Numbered from the stretch's first letter, positions 49,245 through 58,964 are shown. The stretch is 64,000 nt of DNA from Paenibacillus sp. V4I3 (GCF_030817215.1 NZ_JAUSZA010000001.1:7995501-8059500), one strand, 5' to 3'. The notes: generated from the sequence alone by a model not told the origin. Numbers and translations are program-made.

Positions 49245-50192
49245 TTATACACTTATATAAAGACGGATTACATTAGCATCTTCTAAGTTTTCATTATGGA
49301 ATCCCTCGGTAACCATCGCTGCAAATACATCAAAATTTTTCAAAGTGATTCGGGTAATAACATGATATAGATTTAATTGTTTCATCGAAATTAGGGAACC
49401 TTTCAGAAATCTTCTTATTTCGTCTAGATTCAAATGATACTTGGGTCTAATATGAAGTCCGAAAGCAGTGGCATCTAAGAATTCATTTTCAGAACCTCTA
49501 TTGGATACGACAACTCTATAATAAGCGATACCAGCAAATTCATTGGATACTTTATCTCTAAGTGTAAGTATTACTTGATCTGGATTTTTGCTTGGGGAGT
49601 ATTGGTTTTGAAATAATTCAACCATTGCATCTTCCCCATCTTCAATAAGAATTTGCTTAATATTATCATAATTCATTTCTATGGCGGGTTCTATTCCAGT
49701 TAGGTCAAAGTCTTCAGGTTCTTCCCATTTTCTTAAATCAAGTAATGTTGTGATATATGCATATTCATCTGAAGTAAAACCCAGCTTCTCCCATAAAGTA
49801 ATTCCCTTATTTCTAACTTGCCCGAACTTGGTAGATGCAAATGTATAAATTTTAGCCCCGTCTCTTTCCTGAATAACAGACATGCACTTACGCAATAATT
49901 CTTCAAGTATGCTCTCAGAACCATCCAAAAATCCACATTCAATATATCCATTCTTTGTTACATTTGAAGGAAAAACTCCCATGAAAGCTACTATTGTATT
50001 GTCTTTAACAGCAATAAAACCTTTGTTTGAAGAACTCGGATTACAATATTGGTTTTTTAATACTTCTCCGTTTACACCATATACGCTCTTTTGATCACCG
50101 GAAATTCGTTGAAAAGTATCGTTAATTAAGTTATAGATTGCTTCAAAATCATCACATTCCTTCACAGTCCTTATCTGAACCAAATTGATCAT
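49245..50192 (-). CDS. GNAT-family acetyltransferase, two-lobed
   Basis: 315 residues; start choice (ATG at 50192 or TTG nine bases later, AAAGGGG upstream) is open. First half: NKGFIAVKDNTIVAFMGVFPSNV, LLRKCMSVIQERDGAKIYTFASTKFGQVRNKGITLWEKLGF. Second half repeats the fold (LDATAFGLHIRPKYHLNLDEIRRFLKGSLISMKQL). The pyrophosphate loop is weak in both, as in large GNAT relatives. Upstream gene of the CD3324 pair. Confidence 0.7.
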   Translation of the reverse strand: MINLVQIRTVKECDDFEAIYNLINDTFQRISGDQKSVYGVNGEVLKNQYCNPSSSNKGFIAVKDNTIVAFMGVFPSNVTKNGYIECGFLDGSESILEELLRKCMSVIQERDGAKIYTFASTKFGQVRNKGITLWEKLGFTSDEYAYITTLLDLRKWEEPEDFDLTGIEPAIEMNYDNIKQILIEDGEDAMVELFQNQYSPSKNPDQVILTLRDKVSNEFAGIAYYRVVVSNRGSENEFLDATAFGLHIRPKYHLNLDEIRRFLKGSLISMKQLNLYHVITRITLKNFDVFAAMVTEGFHNENLEDANVIRLYISV

Positions 50193-50394
50193 CCCCTTTA
50201 TTCTTGATACTCTTATTATGACTTGAAATTACATTGGATAAAATATCGAAGATTTTTATAAAAAAAGTCAAACAGATGACCCTTCTCGTTCCTTCATCAA
50301 CAGAAATAAGCCCAACGTATTTCAATCACAAGAATCTCCTTTGCATCAGAAGTTTTTTCTGGATTATTTCGGTAGATATTCGCTTATCCCTTCT

Positions 50395-50432
50395 CCACAA
50401 ACCTGCCCGTTAGCTTAATGACGTATCGTTAG
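50395..50432 (+). repeat. attC-like site 58, stemless
   Basis: CACAAACCTGCCCGTTAGC, TTAATGACGTATCGTTAG, core 50428-50432; no stem. Confidence 0.75.
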
Positions 50433-50503
50433 TCTAAGTCTTTATTTTCTTTTAACACCTAGTACGACCCAAAATAATAGTCCAAGACTGCTACAGTCCT
50501 ATA

Positions 50504-51571
50504 TTATCGAGAAGAGGGTTTCCAATTATCTGCTAATTTAACTAATTCTTTTTTTATTTGCTCCGGCCTATCTGTCAATATAACAATAGAATAGATCATT
50601 TTAATATTTTTTTCAGTAGGATGATTCTTACGTAAAAGTAAAATTAACTTTTCTTTCTGTTGATGGTTAACCATCGTAAATATATATTCGGAATCAGACG
50701 TTATTTTTATTTTCTCTTCTGTTATTATGTCTATTTCTTCCTCCGTCGTGCCCATTTTAATCTGCGATTCAATTTGTTCTTGTATTAGGGATTCTTGCTT
50801 TATTCCAGTTCCATTATTGATTACCTGGATTTGATGACCATACCATGTAAAGGGAGGTTGATTTTCATACAATTCAGTTCCGTCTGAAAGCAAAGCAACT
50901 GCATATTTATGAACATTAGAGATAGACTCAAGCTTTGCCGTATTCCATATCTCAGTTCCTTCTGCATTACGAATGGTTAAATCAGAAATTTTAAAGGACG
51001 CTGATCCACTAATTTCTGGATTTCCAAGGGATTCCTTTATTACATTCGAAGGGTCTTGAATTAGAATGGGTTGCTTCCCATATGTGCCGATTTCCAAAGT
51101 CGGAATATTGTCAATAGAACTTTGATCTGGGGTGAAAGCGATTTTGTTGGAGAAGTATTCATGATTTGCATAATAAGTAAATTTACCGGCAACCTCTAGA
51201 TTTCCACAAAATTGTATTTCCACCATATTCTCTGTAGAATAACCTGGAATTGATCTATTAATTGAGCGTATCGTAACTCCCATGATTTTATCACCTACTT
51301 TAACCTCGGATGCTCGAATTAAGTTCCCGCTTATAGAATTAGGCATCTGTGGTTTATGAATTTCTTCACACGAAGGTATAACATCTTTTATATCGTTATT
51401 TTTCGGTGTCGGATTACTTTCCTTTAGTTTATTTTTGTTAGGGTCAGAACTTTCACTTAGTAAATTTTGATAAGTATCTGGTTCAGTTTTTTTTAACTCT
51501 TCTCCATTTTGAGTGCATCCAGCGATGATCAAACACATCAATTTGATTATGACTACCCTGTAGATCCTCAT
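50504..51571 (-). CDS. Lipoprotein, unknown family
   Basis: The start follows GTAGGAGGGATAAG. MRIYRVVIIKLMCLIIAGC, lipobox IAGC. 355 residues: a charged linker, a beta domain (EVKVGDKIMGVTIRSINRSI, VEIQFCGNLEVAGKFTYYANHEY), GTYGKQPILI, a second region with ISDLTIRNAEGTE, and a helical C-terminal part that lists EE/IQ repeats. No family recognised. Confidence 0.8.
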   Translation of the reverse strand: MRIYRVVIIKLMCLIIAGCTQNGEELKKTEPDTYQNLLSESSDPNKNKLKESNPTPKNNDIKDVIPSCEEIHKPQMPNSISGNLIRASEVKVGDKIMGVTIRSINRSIPGYSTENMVEIQFCGNLEVAGKFTYYANHEYFSNKIAFTPDQSSIDNIPTLEIGTYGKQPILIQDPSNVIKESLGNPEISGSASFKISDLTIRNAEGTEIWNTAKLESISNVHKYAVALLSDGTELYENQPPFTWYGHQIQVINNGTGIKQESLIQEQIESQIKMGTTEEEIDIITEEKIKITSDSEYIFTMVNHQQKEKLILLLRKNHPTEKNIKMIYSIVILTDRPEQIKKELVKLADNWKPSSR

Positions 51572-51637
51572 CTTATCCCTCCTACAAATGTATAATCATA
51601 TAAATAGACGATAATAGAGCTTACAATGTTTTCAATT

Positions 51638-51677
51638 GCAATATGGGAGCAGAAAAAAATATCTGCTCCCATATTGC
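51638..51677. terminator. 16-bp perfect hairpin, two-way terminator
   Basis: GCAATATGGGAGCAGA / TCTGCTCCCATATTGC with a loop of eight A/T bases, between the lipoprotein start region and the end of the phosphatase fragment. Confidence 0.6.
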
Positions 51678-51693
51678 ACCTTATTAATTTACT

Positions 51694-51867
51694 TCAAACC
51701 GTATAGTATCTCTCTTTCCATTTTATCAGTAATGTTAAATTATTAGCTAATGCAATATCTTGCTTTGTTCCTTCTTCGCTTAGAGGTATATCGGATATTC
51801 CTTGAGCCTTACCAAGACTATTCAATTCAGTCACACCGTGCCGGATAAGCCCTACTGTGGTTGCCAT
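51694..51867 (-). pseudogene. Histidine phosphatase, N-terminal fragment
   Basis: ATG at 51867 follows AGGGGGACAGGA. MATTVGLIRHGVTELNSLGKAQGISDIPLSEEGTKQ: the RHG motif with its catalytic His and the N....Q...D.PL...G segment of phosphoglycerate-mutase-like phosphatases. The frame ends after 57 residues (KERYYTV), so about 130 residues with the second catalytic His are missing. Dead fragment. Confidence 0.82.
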
Positions 51868-51930
51868 TCCTGTCCCCCTCAATGAATGCTCAATTTCCCA
51901 TTTTTGCTATCGCAATAGTACCATATATTG

Positions 51931-51958
51931 TAACTATCCTGCCCGTTAGCTTAACGCC
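51931..51958 (+). repeat. attC-like left half-site 59
   Basis: TAACTATCCTGCCCGTTAGC, TTAACGCC; then CAGTCTAATACTTATTTT in place of a stem. Confidence 0.68.
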
Positions 51959-52119
51959 CATATCCAGTCTAATACTTATTTTCCCGGTCTAATACTCCCC
52001 TTGTCTGGAAAGAAAGTGTCATTTTTATTTATCTACAGGGAGGTGGGTGCAAAAGCAGGGGGAGCACATAGGGTTCTCTCATCCCATCGTTTCATACATC
52101 TGGTGGTTTCACCTACGTC

Positions 52120-52173
52120 TTATTTACGAACTTCACGTATTCGTGAAGTTCGCTAAACTATCGTATCTGTTAC
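52120..52173 (+). repeat. attC-like site 60
   Basis: Stem CGAACTTCACG / CGTGAAGTTCG with a four-base loop, then CTAAACTATCGTATCTGTTAC (right half), core GTTAC at 52169-52173. The left half is not visible. Confidence 0.75.
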
Positions 52174-52970
52174 GACTGCTCGCTCACATATTCCATTCCT
52201 CTAGAGGTCATTTTATAAAATTCAGGATTTTTGTTGGGTTGGTATACAATAAATTCTAGATGCTTATTATCAAAAGTCACTACACCATTCATGACCTGAT
52301 TAAGATTTACGCTTTCAAATTTATTGCCGTTTACTTTTATTATTTCAGTTTCTGGAATCGTTCCTCCAGCGGATGTGATCAATTCTTTTTTACCATCACT
52401 ATCGATATCATATTCTTGGCAGTATTTTTCCATTTGAATAAATGATATAGGGAAGCCATTTTCAATTTTAATGTAGTGGGTAATTGGGGCGGATGCTCCT
52501 TCTGATCCACGGATTTTAATGAGTGAAATGCCGTTGAAATAATTTTGAGAAATTTCAGTCTCCTCGGGATTTCCATATCCAATGATGCCCTCGATTTCGT
52601 AAATCTTGTCTCCAGTTTTAATACCAGCGTAGATGTTTTGAGATTCGCCACTCTCTTTGCTATATAGAACAACCGAAGCATCTTGTAGTTTTACTTCTTT
52701 AAGCTTCTTATTGACCACGTTCGTACCAAGGGGTGATAGTCTAATAGTAGGTAATGTTACAGGCATATACTCTACTGGAACGATTTTTACTTTCTCAGGC
52801 TTAATGACAGTGTTTTCTTTTGTGGGTTCAGGTTGTGCGGATGGCATTATATTTATGGTGGGTGTTTGTGATTGTTTTGGAGCGGTACAAGCTGTTAAGA
52901 CTAGGCAAAGAAAAATCACGGAGGGTATCTTTTTTATAAATACTCTTAAATGGTTAATATTGTTTGACAT
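52170..52970 (-). CDS. Lipoprotein, unknown family
   Basis: 266 residues. VFIKKIPSVIFLCLVLTAC gives lipobox LTAC; a Pro/Thr/Lys linker (about 30-65), then ATRLSPLGTNVV-type strands, DKIYEIEGIIGYGNPEETE and QEYDIDSDGKKELITSAGG (D.D.DG..EL, a calcium-loop-like exported motif). The stop TAA is part of the core of site 60. Confidence 0.78.
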   Translation of the reverse strand: MSNNINHLRVFIKKIPSVIFLCLVLTACTAPKQSQTPTINIMPSAQPEPTKENTVIKPEKVKIVPVEYMPVTLPTIRLSPLGTNVVNKKLKEVKLQDASVVLYSKESGESQNIYAGIKTGDKIYEIEGIIGYGNPEETEISQNYFNGISLIKIRGSEGASAPITHYIKIENGFPISFIQMEKYCQEYDIDSDGKKELITSAGGTIPETEIIKVNGNKFESVNLNQVMNGVVTFDNKHLEFIVYQPNKNPEFYKMTSRGMEYVSEQS

Positions 52971-53024
52971 TTCGGTCCGCCGCCCTCGATTTTTTGAACT
53001 TCCTGCATCATTTCATTTACTTGA

Positions 53025-53045
53025 CCATTGTTTACAATTGGTTAG
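53025..53045 (+). repeat. Possible worn right half-site 61
   Basis: TTGTTTACAATTGGTTAGTT: a GTTAG directly before the stop of the next minus-strand gene; no other site parts. Confidence 0.35.
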
Positions 53046-54938
53046 TTATGACTCTTCGTTGCTAAAAAAATATAGTTGTGTCCCTAATTTGTGAACTTGA
53101 TTGACTTCCTTTGGAATCAATACATATTCTGACACTTTGTTGTTTCTTGTATCAATGATTTTCCAATTCTGATCAGGAAGATGGATCAAGTATTTGTCTT
53201 CCCCGATTTCATACAGAGACATCCACTCTTTAAATAATCCGAGAGAGGTTTCCATGAGTGGAGTTTGTTTGCCTGTGAACGGATCGGAACGAATCCATTG
53301 CTCCTTACCATTCACAGGTAGTTTTTGAATCCATAACGATTTCCCATTCGATAATTCAAAGATACGCTTATTATCGTCATCCGAAATCAGATGTTTTAGG
53401 TCCTCTTCCTTCTTCTCCCCACTGGACAAATCTATTTTGTAAGCAGACCATTTAGGAGTGTTTTCCTGATCGCCATAAACTTCGTAATACATTTCGTCTT
53501 TTTTGACGATCCGATAACCAGGGGCAATGCAGGGTCCTTCGTTACAAGAAAAGCTGCCCGCGGATTGGATTTTCCTTGGTTGGCTGTCACTATAATCTGA
53601 TAAAACGTAAAGATCATAGGTGAATCTGCCATTATCGTCGTGCTTACCCCAACCGATCACTGTCGTTTCTGATGTAGGATCATTGTCTAAGGAGACGATT
53701 CTAGCATTTTTTTCTTGATTTGGAGCTGCCCAAATGACCTTGGTATTACCGCTAGGGAGGTCATAAAGCATCACATTGTTTTTTTGCAAATAGATCAGTG
53801 CATTGCCATTTGGGGACCATTTGGCAAGACGAATCTCGTCCATACCGAATGATTTTAATATTTTTCCATTCAAATCGATTACAGAATAGGCGTAAATCGA
53901 ATGCATTTCATTATCTCCCACTTCTGCTGCCAATCCATACTTCCCATTGGGGGATACATCAATTTCATTATAATGAATAGAGGAGGCAAACAAGCTATCC
54001 TTCTTTGAAGTTGCAAGGTTGATTCTATAAAGCGCCTGGGCAGGTGCAGGTTGAAAACGATGTTGTTTACCGGTTGAGAGCGTATATCCTGCTGTGTTGC
54101 GAACGCCGTTAAAACTCAATGCAACAGGAGCTGCATTTGCCTCATGCCTGAAATCTATAGAAAGAATAAAACTCCTATCATTCTCCCAGTCCAAACTTAC
54201 TCCCTGAAAAGCATTGTTTTTGAGGTATTCTGTCAACTTGTGTTGAACACTCTCCCGATTCACATCGTGCGTAAATTGGAATCGATACTTATATAACTTG
54301 CCTGGCTGTAAATGGCGAACTGTGTTCATCCCTTGTTCTAAATATGCGTCGTATTTCGCAATTTCCGGATCATCTTCAGATGTAACTGTATAATTGAACG
54401 GTTCGGTATAAAATAGGGTAACGATTTTCTCTTTTTGTCCGTCCATAGAAACGAAATGGATAAGGAGATCCTCTTTAGGAGCATCAATCAATTGCAGCAA
54501 CAACGGAACTACGTTGGAATCTCCGGATTTTATCGGATCGACTGAAAAACGAACTTCCTTTTTTATATTCTTAGAAATGATCTTGATTCTATTAGGAAGT
54601 TCGGATATGACCTCTGGCGTCAAAGGCATCATCGTTTTCGAAAAAAACATGATGCCTACATCAGGCTTTGAAAAGAAAGGGGTCTCTTTGGCCGTATAAT
54701 CGGACATAGATCCTTCAAAGATACGAATAGATTGAATGTCCTCTTCGATTATCCCATCAACAACCGAGGGTATAGGTTTCATTGAAAAACTATCATTGGG
54801 TTCAGCAGTGCTTTGCTGAGTTGTGCCTTGTGAAACTGAGCCCTTGCTTTCGTTTGCCAATCGAAAGCCAATCCAACCTAATCCGCTTACCATGATGATG
54901 GCGATAATAACCGCAGCTGCCTTTTTATTTACAACCAT
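53046..54938 (-). CDS. Membrane-anchored beta-propeller protein
   Basis: 630 residues, the largest product in the window; AGGAGGAG upstream. Membrane segment AAAVIIAIIMVSGLGWIGF near the start, then an Ig-like region (SELPNRIKIISKNIKKEVRF, LQPGKLYKYRFQFTHDVNRES) to about 290, then a WD40/TolB-like propeller (DVSPNGKYGLAAEV, LAKWSPNGNALIYL, SYDLYVLSD-type blades). Related Paenibacillus proteins are annotated only as hypothetical. Probably faces outward. Confidence 0.78.
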   Translation of the reverse strand: MVVNKKAAAVIIAIIMVSGLGWIGFRLANESKGSVSQGTTQQSTAEPNDSFSMKPIPSVVDGIIEEDIQSIRIFEGSMSDYTAKETPFFSKPDVGIMFFSKTMMPLTPEVISELPNRIKIISKNIKKEVRFSVDPIKSGDSNVVPLLLQLIDAPKEDLLIHFVSMDGQKEKIVTLFYTEPFNYTVTSEDDPEIAKYDAYLEQGMNTVRHLQPGKLYKYRFQFTHDVNRESVQHKLTEYLKNNAFQGVSLDWENDRSFILSIDFRHEANAAPVALSFNGVRNTAGYTLSTGKQHRFQPAPAQALYRINLATSKKDSLFASSIHYNEIDVSPNGKYGLAAEVGDNEMHSIYAYSVIDLNGKILKSFGMDEIRLAKWSPNGNALIYLQKNNVMLYDLPSGNTKVIWAAPNQEKNARIVSLDNDPTSETTVIGWGKHDDNGRFTYDLYVLSDYSDSQPRKIQSAGSFSCNEGPCIAPGYRIVKKDEMYYEVYGDQENTPKWSAYKIDLSSGEKKEEDLKHLISDDDNKRIFELSNGKSLWIQKLPVNGKEQWIRSDPFTGKQTPLMETSLGLFKEWMSLYEIGEDKYLIHLPDQNWKIIDTRNNKVSEYVLIPKEVNQVHKLGTQLYFFSNEES

Positions 54939-55096
54939 TTTTATCTTACACTCCTCCTCAATATTTTTGGAGAAACTGATTCACCCGATGAAAACATAAA
55001 GGTCATTATTACTAAAATAACGTATACTCATTTTTTCATAAGAGCCCTCATAATTTACAGTTTATCCCATTAATAAGACGCATAAATCTCATCATA

Positions 55097-55188
55097 AGTT
55101 GCGTTATCCTGCCCGTTACTTGAATGAACAAAAAGAGGAGCTGCCGCGAGGTAAGCTCCTCTTTTTGTTATCCGTTAGAATAACCGCA
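55097..55188 (+). repeat. attC-like site 62, L' box deleted
   Basis: AGTTGCGTTATCCTGCCCG, TTACTTGAATG, stem AAAAAGAGGAGCT / AGCTCCTCTTTTT, then GTTATCCGTTAG directly; the ACTATC box is gone. Core 55184-55188. Confidence 0.8.
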
Positions 55189-55261
55189 CTTTTTTCACCT
55201 AGAATCTCCTTAAAGCGTAAACATCACAACTTTCAATGCTGTACCAGAAATATTAATATTG

Positions 55262-55314
55262 AAACAAAATAAGAAGAAGAAAAACCGAGGGCTATCCTTC
55301 TTCTTATTTTGTTT
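55262..55314 (-). terminator. Strong terminator of stalk-domain gene
   Basis: AAACAAAATAAGAAGAAG / CTTCTTCTTATTTTGTTT ends at the stop codon of the minus-strand gene at 55315. Confidence 0.7.
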
Positions 55315-56043
55315 TTATTGCATCAGTACAGGATTAATAAAATCAACATTAGATGATAAAATAGAACCGGTTCCATCAACCTCAACCACTAATTTTGTAA
55401 CTCCTGTAACGTTAATTTCTATTTTTTCTTGTACAGTACCTTTACCAATTGCTACTTCTTGAAGCACTTTTCCATCTTGATTCTTAAACGTGATACTACG
55501 AGAAGCAGATTTATCCAGACTCTCATCATCAAATCCCACAGAAAGTACTAGATTTTTATACTGGTTATTTAAGTTGAAATGCATTACTGTTGATTTCCAT
55601 GTTCCTAGGTGTTGCTCACTAACTAAGGCGAAACCTGTTTGACCATATTTTTTCCCGTTAATAACCATTGGTTGATTGCTTGTGATCGTTGGTTTAACTA
55701 AGCTTATGCTCACCTTATCATCATCGCTTACAGACACTTTGTTAGGTGCACTCAGAGGGGTTCCAGTTACCTTTTCCCCAATTATTACAGCCCCATTCTC
55801 TCCATCCCAATCGATAGGTACGCCAAGGAGCTCAGCTGCTGCTCGTAACGGTACGTATGTACTTCCATCAACAATAAAGGGCTTGTTCGTTGGTGTTTTG
55901 TCAATGCCATTCTGCATGATTTTGACCCCGAAATAAGCTTCCAAGTTTACTGCTCCTGATGCCGCATAAGAAACCCCACCAAATAAAACTGCTCCCAATA
56001 CAAATCCACTTGTTATTAGTTTAAAGTTTTTAAGTTTACTCAT
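55315..56043 (-). CDS. Stalk-domain exported protein with C-terminal beta-sandwich
   Basis: The start follows GAGGAGGACTTTTTAATT. Signal peptide KLKNFKLITSGFVLGAVLFG ending at YAA-SG. Residues 33-90 form a stalk repeat (IVDGSTYVPLRAAAELLGVPIDWDGENGAVIIG). Residues 120-240 resemble an NPCBM/galactose-binding-like domain (KYGQTGFALVSE, LVLSVGFDDES, ISFKNQDGK-type, VTKLVVEVDG). 242 residues. Likely carbohydrate or wall binding (inference). Confidence 0.8.
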   Translation of the reverse strand: MSKLKNFKLITSGFVLGAVLFGGVSYAASGAVNLEAYFGVKIMQNGIDKTPTNKPFIVDGSTYVPLRAAAELLGVPIDWDGENGAVIIGEKVTGTPLSAPNKVSVSDDDKVSISLVKPTITSNQPMVINGKKYGQTGFALVSEQHLGTWKSTVMHFNLNNQYKNLVLSVGFDDESLDKSASRSITFKNQDGKVLQEVAIGKGTVQEKIEINVTGVTKLVVEVDGTGSILSSNVDFINPVLMQ

Positions 56044-56293
56044 AATTAAAAAGTCCTCCTCAATTAACTTCTATTTGGAAAATTTGCCCTCATTGAATTA
56101 TACACTTTTTTACAAATTACGACATGTTTTTTATAAATACATTTTTTATTTCCATTTTTGTTCCAGTGATGATTTACATAAAAAATTACCCTTCAAATAG
56201 TTTTCCATACTACTCGAAGGGTAATAAAATTTTTAGAATTTCACCGTATTTGTCTTGTCCAGCAAAAATAAAACGACAATTCTTGTAAAATAA
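56044..56293. other. Intergenic with one hairpin
   Basis: No gene. ATTACCCTTC / GAAGGGTAAT at 56185-56225 is a 10-bp stem followed by AAAATTTTT, a likely two-way terminator. AAATAAGTATTAGACT lies at 56288-56303. Confidence 0.5.
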
Positions 56294-56399
56294 GTATTAG
56301 ACTAAACTGAATAATAAACAGAGCAGTAAGCCTGGAACATGAAAATAAAGTTCTAGACTGTCTCTTTTTTAAACTATCGTTTCCGTTAGTTGAATCTTC
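56294..56399 (+). repeat. attC-like site 63
   Basis: GACTAAACTGAATAATAAAC (left half without GCCC), stem AGACAG-type CAGAGCAG/CTGTCTCT, TTAAACTATCGTTTCC, core 56395-56399. Confidence 0.7.
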
Positions 56400-56440
56400 A
56401 ATGAATTTAATACACAACACCTTATAAATAATTATCTTAA

Positions 56441-57055
56441 TTAGGAGATAACGACCTGCGTCACAAACTTCTCAAAACCTTCAAAATCATACCCTGCGAA
56501 CCAAATCTTTATTTGATCCCCCACCTTAATACTAGTAACATTCAAAAGATTTCCCTTTTTCCATACTTGTGTGAATATAAACAGACTATATTTTACCCCA
56601 TCTACGTTTACATACCAGTTCTCGTTTAAACCCTCGCCAGTTTTCTCTATACCTGTGACTCTCCCCATAGCGTCACCTTTCCCTGGATCAATGGCAGTAA
56701 TCTCAAAACGAATACCACCTGTTTGTCCAGGGTAACTCGTTTTCATATTACCTTCGCTCCACACCTTAACTGTTGATCCAATTTTTACATCTTCAGCTTT
56801 AAACGTCTTCCCTTTATACTCTATATCCACATTGTCCAAAATACTGAACCAAGTGGCATCTGGCATTTTTTTAGCTTGATCTAGGAATTTGTCAGGTGAA
56901 ACGACTAGAAACCTTCTTCCTTCGGTGTCGATAGCGGTGATTTTTCCAGTCATATTGGGTGAAGTCGTATTTTCTGAAATATCCGCATTCCTATCACAAC
57001 TAGTAATTATTGATACCAGAACTAATGGTAATATCCATTTTATTAGTTTTTTCAT
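56441..57055 (-). CDS. DUF3221-like lipoprotein
   Basis: The start follows GAGGGGAAACAAT. MKKLIKWILPLVLVSIITSC, lipobox ITSC. Two beta units: MTGKITAIDTEGRRFLVVSPDKF ... VKIGSTVKVWSEGNMKTSYPGQTGG, and AMGRVTGIEKTGEGLNENWYVNVDG ... IKVGDQIKIWFAGYDFEGFEKF. Both follow the DUF3221 order, so the protein is probably a tandem. Related to the decayed gene at 13923. Confidence 0.8.
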   Translation of the reverse strand: MKKLIKWILPLVLVSIITSCDRNADISENTTSPNMTGKITAIDTEGRRFLVVSPDKFLDQAKKMPDATWFSILDNVDIEYKGKTFKAEDVKIGSTVKVWSEGNMKTSYPGQTGGIRFEITAIDPGKGDAMGRVTGIEKTGEGLNENWYVNVDGVKYSLFIFTQVWKKGNLLNVTSIKVGDQIKIWFAGYDFEGFEKFVTQVVIS

Positions 57056-57229
57056 ATTGTTTCCCCTCTAAACTAACCGTTACAGTGCTAAACGATTCCA
57101 TTTTAGCATGTATTCACTGTGATTGAATACATGAATCATTTTCCACTAAACTCCCTCTATGGAGAATCACTTAACTCTAAAATGCTCTCGTTTTCTTAGA
57201 TTTTGACCGATTGTTCTTTTGAATAGATA

Positions 57230-58964
57230 GCATTACTATGGAACTAAATTGTAGATGAAGAAATTTATGGGGCTAACGAAGGCGCAAAAAAGTCTCCACC
57301 TAAAACCACTCACTTTAAAAAGTGGTAAATTCGGTAAAGTATGGTTGCACCTTTGGATCTCCACACGAGCTCATGGCGGTGAACCCTCCCATATCTCACA
57401 GAGTCTACGCTCCCACATTCCTTCATTCAACCTGTCCATGAGGTGGAGGTCAGATATGCTGCCCGACAGGATCTTCGTCCGTATGTTAACGTCGTTCTGA
57501 CTCATCCATGCTTCTTGTTTTCTTGCTTTGCTTCGGTCATAATCACTAAAAAGCGTTCATTAAGCTGCTTGCGGTAACTCCATAAATCGAGGAATATCCT
57601 GGATCATCTTTTCTTCACTGAACTCATGTCCCTTTTTCAATATGCCGAAAAAGATACGTATGAGTTTGTTACATAACGCGATGAGGGACTGCATCTTCTT
57701 CAATGGATTCACAAGACGTTTAGTGTAATACTCGTGTAAGGCTCGGAAGGCTGCATTTTTAGCGACCAACGGCATCATTACTCTAAAGAGCAAGGCACGA
57801 AGGCGTTTCCGGCCTCTCTTGGTTATCTTGGTTTGTCCGATGTGTTTTCCTGAGGAATTTGTTTTCAAATTCAATCCAGCAAGTTTCGTAATCTGCTTTG
57901 GATGACGGTATTGACTTATGTCACCTACCTCAGCAAGAAATCCTGCAATGGTGTCCCTACCAATCCCTTTTATGGCTAATAATTGCTTTACATGTGGAAT
58001 CTGCACAAGCAGTTCATCCAATTTGAACTCCAATTCTTCGAACCTGCTCTGAAACCATTCGTACTGAGTCAGCAGTAACTTCAGCTCCATCTTAGCTAAC
58101 TCCGAACCGTTTCGTATGCCTACAGAACGGCTCGCTGCCTCCTTTAGATTCTTAATCCGACCTAGACCAAGCCCTCGCTTTGCAGCTGCTCTCAGGTGCT
58201 GCAGCAAGGCTTCATCCGGGACGTGAACAAGCTCGTGAGGCAGTAAATAAGGCTCAGCATCTGGATGGCAGACTTGCACTCCCAATCCTTAAATACCGTC
58301 AGAAACTCTGGAAAATAGCGATCTAGCCAGTTATGGATACGTGCTTGCACAACACATAGGTCAGTCGTCAGGTGTTCGCGAATTTTCATCGCTTCCCGCA
58401 GTTCGGCATAAATGCCCTGCGGTAGGCTTGGTATGGCGTATCTCCCGTCTTTGACCAGCTGTGCAATGACTTTGGCGTCCTTGATGTCATTCTTCGTTGG
58501 AGAATTGTCGTCTAGTTCTTTGCTTTTCTTCACGTGAAGTGGATTTACCACACCATACGTAACTTGTATATCTCGTAGAAAATGAGCTAGGTTCAGCCAG
58601 TAGTGACCGGTCGGCTCCATGCCAACGATGACCTCCTGAAAGCCTTGTTCCGACGAGATCTTTTGAAACCAACTAACGAATAACTCAAATCCTTCTCGGT
58701 TATTTTCAAATGTGATTGGCTTGCCGAACTCGACTCCGCGGGAGTCTTGTGCACGCGCCACATGCTTGAATTTTGCAATGTCGACACCGACAATTAGTGT
58801 AGAAGAAGTAATTTGATTAATTCTTTCATTTTGAGTAGAATGCATCTTGTAGTCTCCTTGGTAATGTTTTTGGAACCGTTCGCTGGCCAGCATCTAGGAC
58901 CCATGAACATCATACCAAGGAGTCTTTTTGTTTTTCAAACCTCGTATTTCTACATAATAGGAAT
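57230..58964 (-). mobile_element. IS110-C element, frameshifted (left limit approximate)
   Basis: The gene-upstream end ATTCCTATTATG (minus strand) meets the left half of site 64 at about 58964, leaving only TGCCCGTTAG of it. About 330 bp of noncoding DNA with many short dyads follow the gene (57230-57559). Transposase broken. Confidence 0.75.
57560..58845 (-). pseudogene. IS110-family transposase, one frameshift
   Basis: ATG at 58845 after AAGGAGACTACAAG. The first frame runs to about 58270 (LIVGVDIAKFKH, GMEPTGHYWLN, PTKNDIKDAKVIAQL: the DEDD domain). The second starts near 58280 (PHELVHVPDEALLQHLR, IKGIGRDTIAGFLAEVGD, AGLNLKTNSSGKHIGQTKITKRGRKRLR, with the expected Ser) and ends at 57560. 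A single frameshift near 58275 separates the two; otherwise about 425 residues. Related to the copy at 22072, not to 5770. Confidence 0.88.
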
